A stretch of 64,000 bases of DNA, from positions 1,922,001 through 1,986,000 of the forward strand of contig NZ_CP016442.1 of NCBI RefSeq assembly GCF_001742165.1, given 5' to 3'. A program made the translations under genes and the position numbers. The stretch is from Burkholderia stabilis (lineage in GTDB: Bacteria > Pseudomonadota > Gammaproteobacteria > Burkholderiales > Burkholderiaceae). Shown piece after piece: positions 38,913-47,631 of the stretch. How positions within the stretch are numbered: position 1 is the stretch's first letter; the number at the start of each line of letters is the position of its first letter. Under the pieces are notes generated by a model, which worked only from the letters and a program-made list of their open reading frames with translations, was not told where the DNA came from and did not search any database.

Positions 38913-41213
38913 TCAGCGCGTGGCGTTCACGTCGGCAACCAGCAGCGCCGCCATGTTGACGATCCGGCGCACGGTCGCCGATTCGGTCAGCACGTGCACC
39001 GGCTGGGCCGCGCCCAGCAGGATCGGCCCGATCGCGATGTTGTTGCCCGCGGCCGTCTTCAGCAGGTTGTACGCGATGTTGGCAGCGTCGATGTTCGGCA
39101 GGATCAGCAGGTTCGCTTCGCCTTCCAGCGTCGATTCCGGCAGGATTTCCTTGCGCAGCGCCGCGTCGAGCGCGACGTCGCCGTGCATTTCGCCGTCGAC
39201 CTTCAGCTCCGGCGCGGTTTCCTGCAGGATCGCGAGCGTATCGCGCATCTTCTTCGCCGAAGGCGCGTTGCTCGTGCCGAAATTCGAGTGCGACAGCAGC
39301 GCGACCTTCGGCTCGATGCCGAAACGGCGCACTTCTTCCGCCGCCATGATCGTGATCTCGGCCAGTTGCTCCGGGGTCGGATCGACGTTCACGTGCGTGT
39401 CGACGAGGAAAATCTGGCGGCCCGGCAGCACGAGGCCGTTCATCGCCGCGTACACGCTGCAACCCGGGCGCTTGCCGATCACCTGGTCGATGAAGTGCAG
39501 GTGACGGTGCGTGGTGCTGATCGTGCCGCAGATCATCCCGTCCGCCTCGCCCTTCTTCACCAGCATCGCGCCGATCAGCGTCGTGCGGCGGCGCATCTCG
39601 ACGCGCGCGAGCTGCTCGCTGATGCCCTTGCGCGCCATCAGCTTGTAATACGTCTGCCAGAAGTCGCGGTAGCGCTCGTCGTGCTCAGTGTTGACGACCG
39701 TGAAGTCGACGCCCGGATTCAGGCGCAGGCCGTAGCGCTGGATACGGTGCTCGATCACCGACGGGCGGCCGATCAGGATCGGCTTCGCGAGTTTTTCGTC
39801 GACGATGATCTGAACGGCGCGCAACACGCGCTCTTCTTCGCCTTCCGCGAACACAACGCGCTTCTTCTCTTCCGGCGCTGCACGTGCGATCTGGAAGATC
39901 GGCTTCATCGTCGTGCCGCTGTGATACACGAACTGCTGCAGATGGACGCGGTACGCCTCCATGTCCTCGATCGGGCGCGTCGCGACGCCACCATCCATCG
40001 CGGCCTGCGCGACGGCCGGCGCGATCTTCACGATCAGGCGCGGATCGAAAGGCTTCGGAATCAGGTATTCGGGCCCGAATGACAGGTCCTGGATACCGTA
40101 TGCGGTCGCGACGATGTCGCTCTGCTCGTGCTGCGCGAGCTCGGCGATCGCGTTGACGGCCGCGATCTCCATTTCACGCGTGATCGTCGTCGCGCCGACG
40201 TCGAGCGCGCCGCGGAAGATGAACGGGAAACACAGGACGTTGTTGACCTGGTTCGGGTAGTCGGTGCGGCCGGTCGCGAGAATCGCGTCGGGGCGCACTT
40301 CGAGCGCCGCTTCCGGCAGGATTTCCGGCGTCGGGTTCGCGAGTGCGAGGATCAGCGGCCGCTCGGCCATGCCCTTCACCATCTCCGGCTTCAGCACGCC
40401 CGCAGCCGACAGGCCGAGGAAGATGTCCGCGCCGTCGATCACGTCGGCCAGCGTGCGCGCGTCAGTCTCGCGTGCGAAACGCTCCTTGTCCGGGTCCATC
40501 AGTTCGGTGCGGCCCTTGTAGACCACGCCGGCCAGGTCGGTCACCGTGATGTTCTCGAGCGGCAGGCCGATGTCGACCAGCAGGTCGAGACATGCGAGTG
40601 CGGCCGCGCCCGCGCCGGACGCGACGAGCTTCACCTTCTTGATGTCCTTGCCGACGACCTTCAGCCCGTTCGTGACGGCCGCGGCCACGACGATCGCGGT
40701 GCCGTGCTGGTCATCGTGGAACACCGGGATCTTCATCCGCTTGCGGCACTCGCGCTCGACGATGAAGCAGTCCGGCGCCTTGATGTCTTCCAGGTTGATC
40801 CCGCCGAAGGTCGGCTCCAGCGCGGCGATCACGTCGACGAGCTTGTGCGGGTCCGATTCGTTCAACTCGATGTCGAACACGTCGATGCCCGCGAACTTCT
40901 TGAACAGTACGGCCTTGCCTTCCATCACCGGCTTCGACGCGAGCGGGCCGATGTTGCCGAGCCCGAGCACCGCCGTGCCGTTCGTGACGACGCCGACCAG
41001 GTTGCTGCGCGCGGTGAAACGCGCGGCGTTCAGCGGATTCTCGACGATCTCCTCGCACGCATAGGCAACACCCGGCGAATACGCGAGCGCGAGGTCGCGC
41101 TGGTTGATCATCTGCTTGGTCGGTGCGATCGCGATCTTCCCCGGCGTCGGGAATTCGTGATAGTCGAGGGCGGCTTCGCGGAGCTTGGCTTTGGAGGAGG
41201 ATTGAGTCGACAT
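38913..41213 (-). CDS. maeB: NADP-dependent malic enzyme, MaeB type with phosphotransacetylase-like domain
   Basis: 766 residues. The N-terminal malic enzyme part (about 1-430) has AYSPGVAYACEEI, NGTAVLGLGNIGPLASKPVMEGK, PVFHDDQHGTAIV and the cofactor motif GAGAAALACL. The C-terminal part (about 440-766) resembles phosphate acetyltransferase (FAEGEEERVLRAVQ, GTISTTHRHLHF, ILLGAAQPVHVL). It decarboxylates malate to pyruvate with NADPH formation; in MaeB the second domain is regulatory, responding to acetyl-CoA. The ATG at 41213 is chosen over 41255 for the conserved MSTQSS...KLREAALDYHEFP start. Confidence 0.95.
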   Translation of the reverse strand: MSTQSSSKAKLREAALDYHEFPTPGKIAIAPTKQMINQRDLALAYSPGVAYACEEIVENPLNAARFTARSNLVGVVTNGTAVLGLGNIGPLASKPVMEGKAVLFKKFAGIDVFDIELNESDPHKLVDVIAALEPTFGGINLEDIKAPDCFIVERECRKRMKIPVFHDDQHGTAIVVAAAVTNGLKVVGKDIKKVKLVASGAGAAALACLDLLVDIGLPLENITVTDLAGVVYKGRTELMDPDKERFARETDARTLADVIDGADIFLGLSAAGVLKPEMVKGMAERPLILALANPTPEILPEAALEVRPDAILATGRTDYPNQVNNVLCFPFIFRGALDVGATTITREMEIAAVNAIAELAQHEQSDIVATAYGIQDLSFGPEYLIPKPFDPRLIVKIAPAVAQAAMDGGVATRPIEDMEAYRVHLQQFVYHSGTTMKPIFQIARAAPEEKKRVVFAEGEEERVLRAVQIIVDEKLAKPILIGRPSVIEHRIQRYGLRLNPGVDFTVVNTEHDERYRDFWQTYYKLMARKGISEQLARVEMRRRTTLIGAMLVKKGEADGMICGTISTTHRHLHFIDQVIGKRPGCSVYAAMNGLVLPGRQIFLVDTHVNVDPTPEQLAEITIMAAEEVRRFGIEPKVALLSHSNFGTSNAPSAKKMRDTLAILQETAPELKVDGEMHGDVALDAALRKEILPESTLEGEANLLILPNIDAANIAYNLLKTAAGNNIAIGPILLGAAQPVHVLTESATVRRIVNMAALLVADVNATR

Positions 41214-41351
41214 GTGTCTTGTGACGGGCAGATTAGAATAACTGTTCGACGGCATTGTAGCGCCATTCGAAGGCCCTCAGACCGCCGATTCGGGTGCAAC
41301 AGCCGCGACAAAAATGTACCGAACGGTGCAGGAACGCCGCCGTTCGTTTCG

Positions 41352-41357
41352 TACAAT
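41352..41357 (+). promoter_or_regulatory. thiL: -10-like element upstream of thiL
   Basis: TACAAT, placed so that transcription would start about 25 bp before the thiL GTG. No clear -35 hexamer was found. Confidence 0.35.
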
Positions 41358-41389
41358 GCCGTTCCCCCCAACCTTCGGATCCATCCGCC

Positions 41390-42388
41390 GTGCCAGCCGC
41401 CCTCTCCGAGTTTTCGCTGATCGATCGCTTCTTCGCGCGCCGCGCGGCACGGGGCGCACGCACGTCGACGCTCGGCATCGGCGACGATTGCGCGCTGATT
41501 ACCCCCCGATCCGGAAAATTGCTGGCCATTTCGACGGACATGCTGGTCGAAGGCCGCCATTTCTTCCCCGACGTCGCGCCTGACGCGCTCGGCCACAAGA
41601 CACTCGCGGTCAACCTGTCCGATCTCGCGGCGATGGGCGCCGAGCCGCGCGCGTTCACGCTCGCGTGCGCGCTGCCGCGCGCCGACGCGGCGTGGCTCGA
41701 GGCATTCAGCAACGGGCTGTTCGCACTCGCCGACCGGTTCGGCTGCGAGCTGATCGGCGGCGACACGACGAGCGGGCCGCTGAACCTGTGCGTGACCGTA
41801 TTCGGCGAAGTTTCGCCCGACGCGGCGCTGCGGCGCGATGCCGCGCGCGACGGCGACGACGTGTGGGTATCCGGCACGCTCGGCGCCGCGCGCGCCGGCC
41901 TCGGCGTCGCCCGCGGCGAATGGACAGCCGGCGCGAGCGAGGCCGCCGCGTTCCGGCAGGCGCTCGAGCGCCCCGAACCGCGCATCGCGCTCGGCCTCAC
42001 GCTCGCGGCCGTCGCGCACGCGGCGCTCGATCTCTCGGACGGCCTCGCCGGCGACCTGCAGCACATCCTGACGCGCTCGAACGTGCGCGCCGAAATCGAC
42101 GCCGACGCGGTGCCGCGCTCGGCCGCGCTGGCCACGCTGCCGCCGGACGTCCAGCGGCGCTGCACGCTGGCCGGCGGCGACGACTACGAGCTGTGCTTCA
42201 CCGCGCCCGCAGCCGCCCGCTCGACGGTCGAAGCGGCCGGCGCGAAGGCCGGTGTCCCGGTCACGCGAATCGGTACAATACGCGCCTTGTCCGCGCCGTC
42301 GGAGCGGCCCGCGATCGCGTGGCGCGACGCTGCCGGCGCGCCCCTGGCTCTCACGTTGCACGGTTTCGACCACTTCCATGCAGACTGA
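41390..42388 (+). CDS. thiL: Thiamine-monophosphate kinase
   Basis: 332 residues from a GTG start. It phosphorylates thiamine monophosphate to the diphosphate cofactor. Family blocks: LSEFSLIDRFF near the N-terminus, TLGIGDDCALI (about 27-37) with the metal-binding Asp pair, STDMLVEGRHFF, KTLAVNLSDLAAMGA, LIGGDTTSGPL, DLSDGLAGDL and LAGGDDYELCF near the C-terminus. The GTG at 41390 begins the protein just before LSEFSL; the upstream extension from 41294 has no support and overlaps the promoter. Overlaps pgpA by 11 bp. Confidence 0.93.
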   Translation: MPAALSEFSLIDRFFARRAARGARTSTLGIGDDCALITPRSGKLLAISTDMLVEGRHFFPDVAPDALGHKTLAVNLSDLAAMGAEPRAFTLACALPRADAAWLEAFSNGLFALADRFGCELIGGDTTSGPLNLCVTVFGEVSPDAALRRDAARDGDDVWVSGTLGAARAGLGVARGEWTAGASEAAAFRQALERPEPRIALGLTLAAVAHAALDLSDGLAGDLQHILTRSNVRAEIDADAVPRSAALATLPPDVQRRCTLAGGDDYELCFTAPAAARSTVEAAGAKAGVPVTRIGTIRALSAPSERPAIAWRDAAGAPLALTLHGFDHFHAD

Positions 42389-42932
42389 CCCGACGCCCGC
42401 GCAAGCCGCGGCCGAGCCCGGCGCCGCGCAGAACGCGCAGAACGCACCTAAGCGCGCAACCGCGCGCTTCATGCTGTCGCACCCGGCGCACATCGTGTCG
42501 CTCGGCTTCGGCAGCGGGCTCGCACCGTTCATGCCCGGCACGTTCGGCTCGCTGTTCGGCTGGCTCACGTTCGTCGTGCTCAACCGCTACCTGACGGTGC
42601 CCGAATGGTGGGGGCTGATCGCGGCCGGCTTCGTGGCGGGCACGTGGATCACCGGTTTCACCGCGCGGAAGATGGGCACCGCCGATCCGGGCTCCGTCGT
42701 CTGGGACGAGATCGTCGCGATCTGGCTCGTGATGCTGTTCGTCACGCCCGCGACCTTCGTCGGCCAGTTGTGGGCGTTCGTCGCGTTCCGCCTCTTCGAC
42801 ATGCTCAAACCGCCGCCGATCCGCTATTTCGACCGTCGCGTGAAAGGCGGGCTCGGCATCATGGTCGACGACCTGATCGCCGCGTTCATGACGCTGCTCG
42901 TGATCGCCCTGTGGCGCTCCGTCGTCGGCTGA
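42378..42932 (+). CDS. pgpA: Phosphatidylglycerophosphatase A
   Basis: 184-residue membrane phosphatase of phosphatidylglycerol synthesis. Motifs: GFGSGLAPFMPGTFGSLFGW (about 43-62), MGTADPGSVVWDEIVAIWLV (the conserved D-P-x-x-V-x-D-E region) and RLFDMLKPPPIRYFDRRVKGGLGIMVDDLIA, with the paired Asp residues. The overlap with thiL and the following pncC is the common thiL-pgpA-pncC order. Confidence 0.94.
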   Translation: MQTDPTPAQAAAEPGAAQNAQNAPKRATARFMLSHPAHIVSLGFGSGLAPFMPGTFGSLFGWLTFVVLNRYLTVPEWWGLIAAGFVAGTWITGFTARKMGTADPGSVVWDEIVAIWLVMLFVTPATFVGQLWAFVAFRLFDMLKPPPIRYFDRRVKGGLGIMVDDLIAAFMTLLVIALWRSVVG

Positions 42933-42963
42933 CCGATTTCCCGACTCCCGTTTCCCCACGCGC

Positions 42964-43464
42964 ATGCCAACCGATTCCGTCGTCCACCAGCTTGCGATCC
43001 GCGCAGGCAACAAGCTGCGTGACGAGCACCTGATGCTCGCCACCGCCGAATCCTGCACCGGCGGCATGATCGCCGCGGCGATCACCGACATCTCCGGCAG
43101 CAGCCAGTGGTTCGAGCGCGGCTTCGTCACGTATTCGAACCAGGCCAAGAGCGAGATGATCGGCGTGCCGCCCGACCTGATCGACAAGCACGGCGCCGTC
43201 AGCGAGCCCGTCGCGCGCGCGATGGCCGAAGGCGCGCTGCGCAACAGCCGCGCGCAGGTCGCGCTGTCCGTCACGGGCATCGCGGGCCCGGCGGGCGGCA
43301 GCGAGAAGAAGCCGGTCGGCACCGTGTCGTTCGGATGGAGCAACCGGCTGCATACCGACGTCGAGACGCTCGTGTTCAAGGGCGACCGTGAACAGATCCG
43401 CACGCAGGCGGCCGTGCATGCGCTGCGCGGGCTGCTGAAGCTGCTCGACGAACACGAAGGCTGA
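42964..43464 (+). CDS. pncC: Nicotinamide-nucleotide amidohydrolase (CinA C-terminal domain)
   Basis: 166-residue single-domain CinA-family protein that deamidates NMN to NaMN and so recycles the NAD breakdown product. The segment ATAESCTGGMIAAAITDISGSSQWFERGFVTYSNQAK contains the catalytic Ser, with the conserved Ser/Thr-Gly-Gly and Tyr, and is followed by VTGIAGPAGGSEKKPVGTV. Last gene of thiL-pgpA-pncC, 31 bp after pgpA. Confidence 0.93.
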   Translation: MPTDSVVHQLAIRAGNKLRDEHLMLATAESCTGGMIAAAITDISGSSQWFERGFVTYSNQAKSEMIGVPPDLIDKHGAVSEPVARAMAEGALRNSRAQVALSVTGIAGPAGGSEKKPVGTVSFGWSNRLHTDVETLVFKGDREQIRTQAAVHALRGLLKLLDEHEG

Positions 43465-43494
43465 CGCGCGGGCGCCCGGCGCCCGCATCACCGC

Positions 43495-44553
43495 TTACTG
43501 GATCGCGTCGGGCTTCACGACGATCCAGTTCTTGTCCGCCGTGACCGGCAGGCCGAGCGACTTCTGCCGCGCGGCCGATTCGTCCGACCACGCGCGGATC
43601 TGCGTCATCTGCTTGTCCTTCTTGTTCACCCACACGCGCACGCCGCCGCGCGTCACATCGGTCGCGTTCAGCAGCATGTAACCGTCCGACATCGGCGTGT
43701 CGCCGGCGACGAGCACCGGCTTCTTCCATTGGTCGATCCAGCCGGCGATCGAGCCGAGCTTGCCTTCGTACCACGTCATCGGGTTCATCAGGAACGGCGT
43801 GATCACCAGATCGCGGTTCGCGGCCTCGTCGTACTTGCCGGCCTTGATCTGCAGCCGCGACGTCGTCAGCGCGCCGGTCGCCGGGTTGCGCAGCAGCGTC
43901 GTCACGCCGATCACGTTCTGCGGCTTCACGTTGTAGCCGTATTTCGGATCGGACAGCACGAGCCGCGCAAGCTCCTCGTGCGCGGCCGTCATCACGTAGA
44001 CCTCGATCCCGTTCTCGCGCAGCGCGTTGTACAGCTCCTGCATGCCGCGGAAGAAGCGCGGCGGATTCACCGTGCCGTCGGCGACCTTGTCGCCCTGCCA
44101 GTAGCGGATCGGGATCGGCTTGCCGTCGGCGAGCATCGCATCGACGTGGCGCTTCAGGTCGGCGAGCGACAGCCCCGCGAACGCCTGCGCGATCCACGGG
44201 TAGCACACCAGATCGTCGATCTCGCAGAGCCGGTAGTAGTAGCTCGTCAGCGATTCCTTGTAGTCGGCGGAATCCTTGAACGGGATCAGCTTCAGCGACG
44301 GATCGAGCGAGTCGCGCGTGAGCACGCCGCGGTTCTCGAGGTACGGCAGCAGCGATTCCTCGAGGTCGTAGCGGTAGGTCGTGTTGTCGGCGTCGAACAC
44401 CGCGTAGTCGCCGCGGTGCGCGTGCGCGGCGATCATCGTGTTCAGCGCCTTCGCGCTGTCGGCCGGCCAGTGTGCGAGATCCGCCGCATGGGCGAACGTC
44501 ATGCACAGCGACGCGGCGAACACGCTCAGAAGGTGGCGGGACAACTTGGGCAT
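43495..44553 (-). CDS. Periplasmic HAD-type phosphatase, phosphorylcholine phosphatase-like
   Basis: 352 residues with a signal peptide ending at AHA (23). HAD motif I, FDADNTTYRYDLEESLLPYLE (nucleophile Asp54, Asp56), resembles the Pseudomonas phosphorylcholine phosphatase PchP, which has the same DADNT-x-x-RYDLEE block. Later motifs: VMTAAHEEL (motif II region) and VLVAGDTPMSDGYML (motif IV). It may release choline from phosphorylcholine after phospholipase C action. The start at 44553 is chosen for the signal peptide; the frame to 44598 is unsupported. Substrate not proven. Confidence 0.8.
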   Translation of the reverse strand: MPKLSRHLLSVFAASLCMTFAHAADLAHWPADSAKALNTMIAAHAHRGDYAVFDADNTTYRYDLEESLLPYLENRGVLTRDSLDPSLKLIPFKDSADYKESLTSYYYRLCEIDDLVCYPWIAQAFAGLSLADLKRHVDAMLADGKPIPIRYWQGDKVADGTVNPPRFFRGMQELYNALRENGIEVYVMTAAHEELARLVLSDPKYGYNVKPQNVIGVTTLLRNPATGALTTSRLQIKAGKYDEAANRDLVITPFLMNPMTWYEGKLGSIAGWIDQWKKPVLVAGDTPMSDGYMLLNATDVTRGGVRVWVNKKDKQMTQIRAWSDESAARQKSLGLPVTADKNWIVVKPDAIQ

Positions 44554-44672
44554 GGCGTCGCTCCTTTTCTTGACATTTTGGTTACGGATCGATGACAAGC
44601 GGCAGCATCGCGCGATTGCGGCGCGGGTATGCGGTGCGGAAGCGACGGGAAGTTGTTTGGGCGCGCCAATCG

Positions 44673-44759
44673 GCTGAGGCTGAGGCTGAGGCTGAGGCGG
44701 CAGGCGGCAGGCGGCAGGCGGCGGGCGGCGGGCGGCGGGCGGCGGGCGGCGGGCGGCAG
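44673..44759. repeat. Tandem repeats: GCTGAG x4 then GCGGC(A/G)G x9
   Basis: Four perfect hexamers (44673-44696) are followed by nine heptamers (44697-44759). Heptamers 1-3 and 9 read GCGGCAG; 4-8 read GCGGCGG. The tract is in the non-coding region upstream of the phosphorylcholine-phosphatase-like gene and behind pyrF. Copy number probably varies between strains. Confidence 0.95.
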
Positions 44760-44795
44760 GAGAATACGCGCGCCCGCGGGCGCGGGCGCGATGAA

Positions 44796-44818
44796 AGGCC
44801 GCCCGGGGCGGGCGGCCT
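44796..44818 (-). terminator. Terminator of pyrF
   Basis: AGGCCGCCCG-loop-CGGGCGGCCT, a 10-bp stem with 3-base loop, directly after the pyrF stop (44826). On the minus strand it ends in TTTC. Confidence 0.7.
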
Positions 44819-44825
44819 GCCTATT

Positions 44826-45653
44826 TCAGCGATACGCGTTGATCGTATCGCGGGTCTTTTGCGCGGCGAGCGCCGCGGCTTCGGCGAAATCCTCGCCCTT
44901 GCTCGCGTACAGGATCGCGCGCGACGAGTTGATCATCATGCCGGTGCCGTCGGCCGTGCGGCCCGCGTTGACGGTCGCCTGCACGTCGCCGCCCTGCGCG
45001 CCGATGCCGGGGATCAACAGCGGCATGTCGCCGACGATTCCGCGCACGATCTCGATTTCCTTCGGGAACGTCGCGCCGACCACGAGGCCGAGCTGGCCAT
45101 TCTTCGCGTTCCACTTGTTCGCCGCGAGATCGGCGACGACCTGGTACAGCGGCCGGCCCCCGGTTTCGAGGAACTGGAGATCCGAGCCGCCCGGGTTCGA
45201 CGTGCGGCACAGCACGATCACGCCCTTGCCTTCGTGCTCGAAGTACGGCTCGACCGAGTCGTAGCCCATGTACGGGTTCACCGTGACCGCGTCCGCGCGA
45301 TAGCGCTCGAACGCTTCGCGCGCGTACTGCTCGGCCGTGCTGCCGATGTCGCCGCGCTTCGCGTCGAGGATCACGGGCAGGCCCGGATGCTGGAGATGGA
45401 TGTGCGCGATCAGCCGTTCGAGCTGGTCTTCCGCGCGATGCGCGGCAAAGTAGGCGATCTGCGGCTTGAACGCGCTCGCGTATTCCGCGGTCGCGTCGAC
45501 GATCTGCCGGCAGAATTCGAAGATCGCATCGGGCTGGCCGTCGAATTGCACGGGAAAGCGCGACGGCTCGGGATCGAGGCCGACGCACAGCAGCGAATTC
45601 GTGCGCTGCCACGCGGCGCGCAGCGATTCAATGAAAGTAAGCGGGGAAGACAT
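44826..45653 (-). CDS. pyrF: Orotidine 5'-phosphate decarboxylase
   Basis: 275-residue enzyme of the longer (type 2) bacterial PyrF subgroup; makes UMP. Motifs: [29 protein letters not shown], catalytic [31 protein letters not shown] and [11 protein letters not shown]. The ATG at 45653 starts [15 protein letters not shown]. Transcribed alone or after the galM operon end, 39 bp downstream of it. Confidence 0.96.
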   Translation of the reverse strand: MSSPLTFIESLRAAWQRTNSLLCVGLDPEPSRFPVQFDGQPDAIFEFCRQIVDATAEYASAFKPQIAYFAAHRAEDQLERLIAHIHLQHPGLPVILDAKRGDIGSTAEQYAREAFERYRADAVTVNPYMGYDSVEPYFEHEGKGVIVLCRTSNPGGSDLQFLETGGRPLYQVVADLAANKWNAKNGQLGLVVGATFPKEIEIVRGIVGDMPLLIPGIGAQGGDVQATVNAGRTADGTGMMINSSRAILYASKGEDFAEAAALAAQKTRDTINAYR

Positions 45654-45692
45654 GGCGGATACTCGCGGCAAACCGTTGGTAGACCGCGTATT

Positions 45693-46754
45693 TTACCCGC
45701 GTCTCCGGCGTCCCTCGCGTGTCGCGGCATTGCTGCGCGCATCCGCGCGCTCGACGGTGAACGCGAAGCGCCGCGTGAGCCGCTCGCCCGGCGCGAGCAG
45801 CGTCATCCCGTGCGCGGCCGCGCCGCCCGGCAGGTTCACCGCATTGATCGGATGATCGACCGGTTCGAAGCAGAAGAAATCCTCGCCGGGCGGCGTGTAG
45901 AGCACGTACGCGTCGGCGTCGGCCGCAACCGTCAGCGACAGCCCGCGGCGCGGCCAGCTCACCGTCGCGTGGCCGCCCCAGCCGGTGAACGCGTGATTGA
46001 CGAGTGCGGCCGGCAGCGGATACGCGACGCCGAACTGCCAGGCCGGCGGCACGCTCACGTGCCGCACCGGCAGGAAATCGGCGCCCGACAGCCACAGCCC
46101 GCCGGCAGCCGCGGCGAGTTCGGTCGCCGCATCGCGCACGAGGAACGGATGCACGCCGAGCCCGAACGGCAGCCGCGCGCGGCCCGCGTTCTCGATCGTC
46201 AGCGCGATCGACAGCGTCGCATCGTCGAGTTCGAACGACTGGATCGCGCGGAACGCATACGGCGCGCCGCTCGCGCGATCGAGCGACAGCTGCAGCGTCG
46301 TGTCGGTTGCGTCGTCGACCTGCCACGGCGCGAGCCAGCCGTCGCCGTGGATCGGCAGCGGCTCGTCGCGGCGGTTGCGCGGCACCGCGACGCTGCGTCC
46401 GTCGCATTCGAAGCGCGCGCCGCCGATCCGGTTCGAATACGGCAACAGCGGATAACACGCGAGCTCGTTCGGGTCCGTCGCCGTTTCCGGGTGCTCGCAG
46501 CGGCGGAACACCGGCATCAGCGCGCCGTTGTCGCCGCGCCAGTCGAAGCGCGCGATGCCGCCGCCCAGATGCGGCAGCACGTCGAGTCGCAGCGACGCGT
46601 TCGACAGCGTGACGGCCGCCGCATGCGCGGCGCCGACGCCCTGCGCGAACGCGGCCGTCTGCGGGCCGGGGCTGACCGGCTGCGCGGCGGCCGCCAGGCG
46701 GGCGCGGCGCGACTGGCTGGTGGACGACGATGCGTGCGAGGACGTGGCGGTCAT
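45693..46754 (-). CDS. galM: Aldose 1-epimerase
   Basis: 353 residues of the galactose mutarotase family. It interconverts alpha and beta anomers of aldoses such as galactose and arabinose. Visible: PYSNRIGGARFECDG (conserved N-R), catalytic His in PIHGDGWLAPWQV, HPFLV for the second His, and the catalytic Glu near the end in FFCFEPVDHPINAVNL. An Ala/Ser-rich N-terminal 45 residues precede the domain. Last gene of the nine-gene sugar operon, providing the anomer used by the dehydrogenases. Starts 50 bp after the SDR gene. Confidence 0.9.
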   Translation of the reverse strand: MTATSSHASSSTSQSRRARLAAAAQPVSPGPQTAAFAQGVGAAHAAAVTLSNASLRLDVLPHLGGGIARFDWRGDNGALMPVFRRCEHPETATDPNELACYPLLPYSNRIGGARFECDGRSVAVPRNRRDEPLPIHGDGWLAPWQVDDATDTTLQLSLDRASGAPYAFRAIQSFELDDATLSIALTIENAGRARLPFGLGVHPFLVRDAATELAAAAGGLWLSGADFLPVRHVSVPPAWQFGVAYPLPAALVNHAFTGWGGHATVSWPRRGLSLTVAADADAYVLYTPPGEDFFCFEPVDHPINAVNLPGGAAAHGMTLLAPGERLTRRFAFTVERADARSNAATREGRRRRG

Positions 46755-46804
46755 GGTGAGCTCCTTTCCTTCGTCGAAGAAACGATGCAGGTCGGTGCGA
46801 ACGG

Positions 46805-47602
46805 TCAGGCCCAGCCGCCGTCGACGATCACGTCCTGCGCGGTGATCATCCGGCTGTCGTCGGCCGCGAGAAACAGCGCCATCCGCGCGAGATCGGCGGG
46901 CAGCAATTCGGCGTCGATGCACTGCCCGGCCTTGATCGACGCGCGGCCCGCGTCGTCGAGCCACAGCCGGCGCTGCTTGTCGGTCATCACCCAGCCGGGC
47001 ACCAGCGAATTGACGCGGATGCCGAACGGGCCGAGATCGCGCGCAAGACCGCGCGTGAGCCCCTGCACGGCCGCCTTCGCCATCACGTAGACGGGATAAC
47101 CGCCGTTCTTCAGCATCCAGCTGATCGAGCCGAGGTTGACGATCGCGCCGCCACCGTTCTGCTTCATGTCGTCGATCACCGCCTGCGCGGCGAAGAACTG
47201 GTGGCGCAGGTTCACCGCGATGCCGGCGTCGAACGAGTCGGGCGTCACGTCGCCGATCGCGTGGCGCGTGTCGTTCGCCGCGTTGTTCACGAGCACCGCG
47301 ATCGCGCCGATCCGCGCGCGGATCGCGTCGATCGCACGGCGCAGCGCGTCGATGTCGGTCAGGTCGCACTGGATGAACAACGGCGCGTGGCGTGCTTGCG
47401 CGAGGCGTTCCGCCAGCGCGGCGCCGGCGGCCGCGTCGAGGTCGACGAACGCGACGCGCGCGCCCTGCTCGACGAAGTGCTCGACGAACGACGCGCCGAT
47501 GCCGGTCGCGCCGCCCGTGATCAGCACCGCGCGATCCTCGAGGCTCGGGTAGCGCGCATAGCGTGCGGCATGCGGGTCGCGCGCGGAAGTGTCGATGGTC
47601 AT
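46805..47602 (-). CDS. SDR sugar dehydrogenase, L-arabinose/D-galactose 1-dehydrogenase-like (first of two)
   Basis: 265-residue classical short-chain dehydrogenase: TGGATGIG at 29-36, NNAAND, catalytic region NLGSISWMLKNGGYPVYVMAKAA (Ser, Tyr and Lys), and a C-terminal DVIVDGGWA. Enzymes of this type next to sugar ABC importers oxidise the aldose to the aldonolactone with NAD(P). The operon also has a second SDR (51397); which one acts on galactose and which on arabinose or fucose cannot be told from sequence. Begins 29 bp after araH. Confidence 0.82.
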   Translation of the reverse strand: MTIDTSARDPHAARYARYPSLEDRAVLITGGATGIGASFVEHFVEQGARVAFVDLDAAAGAALAERLAQARHAPLFIQCDLTDIDALRRAIDAIRARIGAIAVLVNNAANDTRHAIGDVTPDSFDAGIAVNLRHQFFAAQAVIDDMKQNGGGAIVNLGSISWMLKNGGYPVYVMAKAAVQGLTRGLARDLGPFGIRVNSLVPGWVMTDKQRRLWLDDAGRASIKAGQCIDAELLPADLARMALFLAADDSRMITAQDVIVDGGWA

Positions 47603-47631
47603 GCGGGTCGTCTCCGTGAGAACAGATCAGG

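Noticed and set aside
43468..43486. GC-rich inverted repeat after pncC as terminator
   Set aside because: Very small loop and no U-run on either strand.
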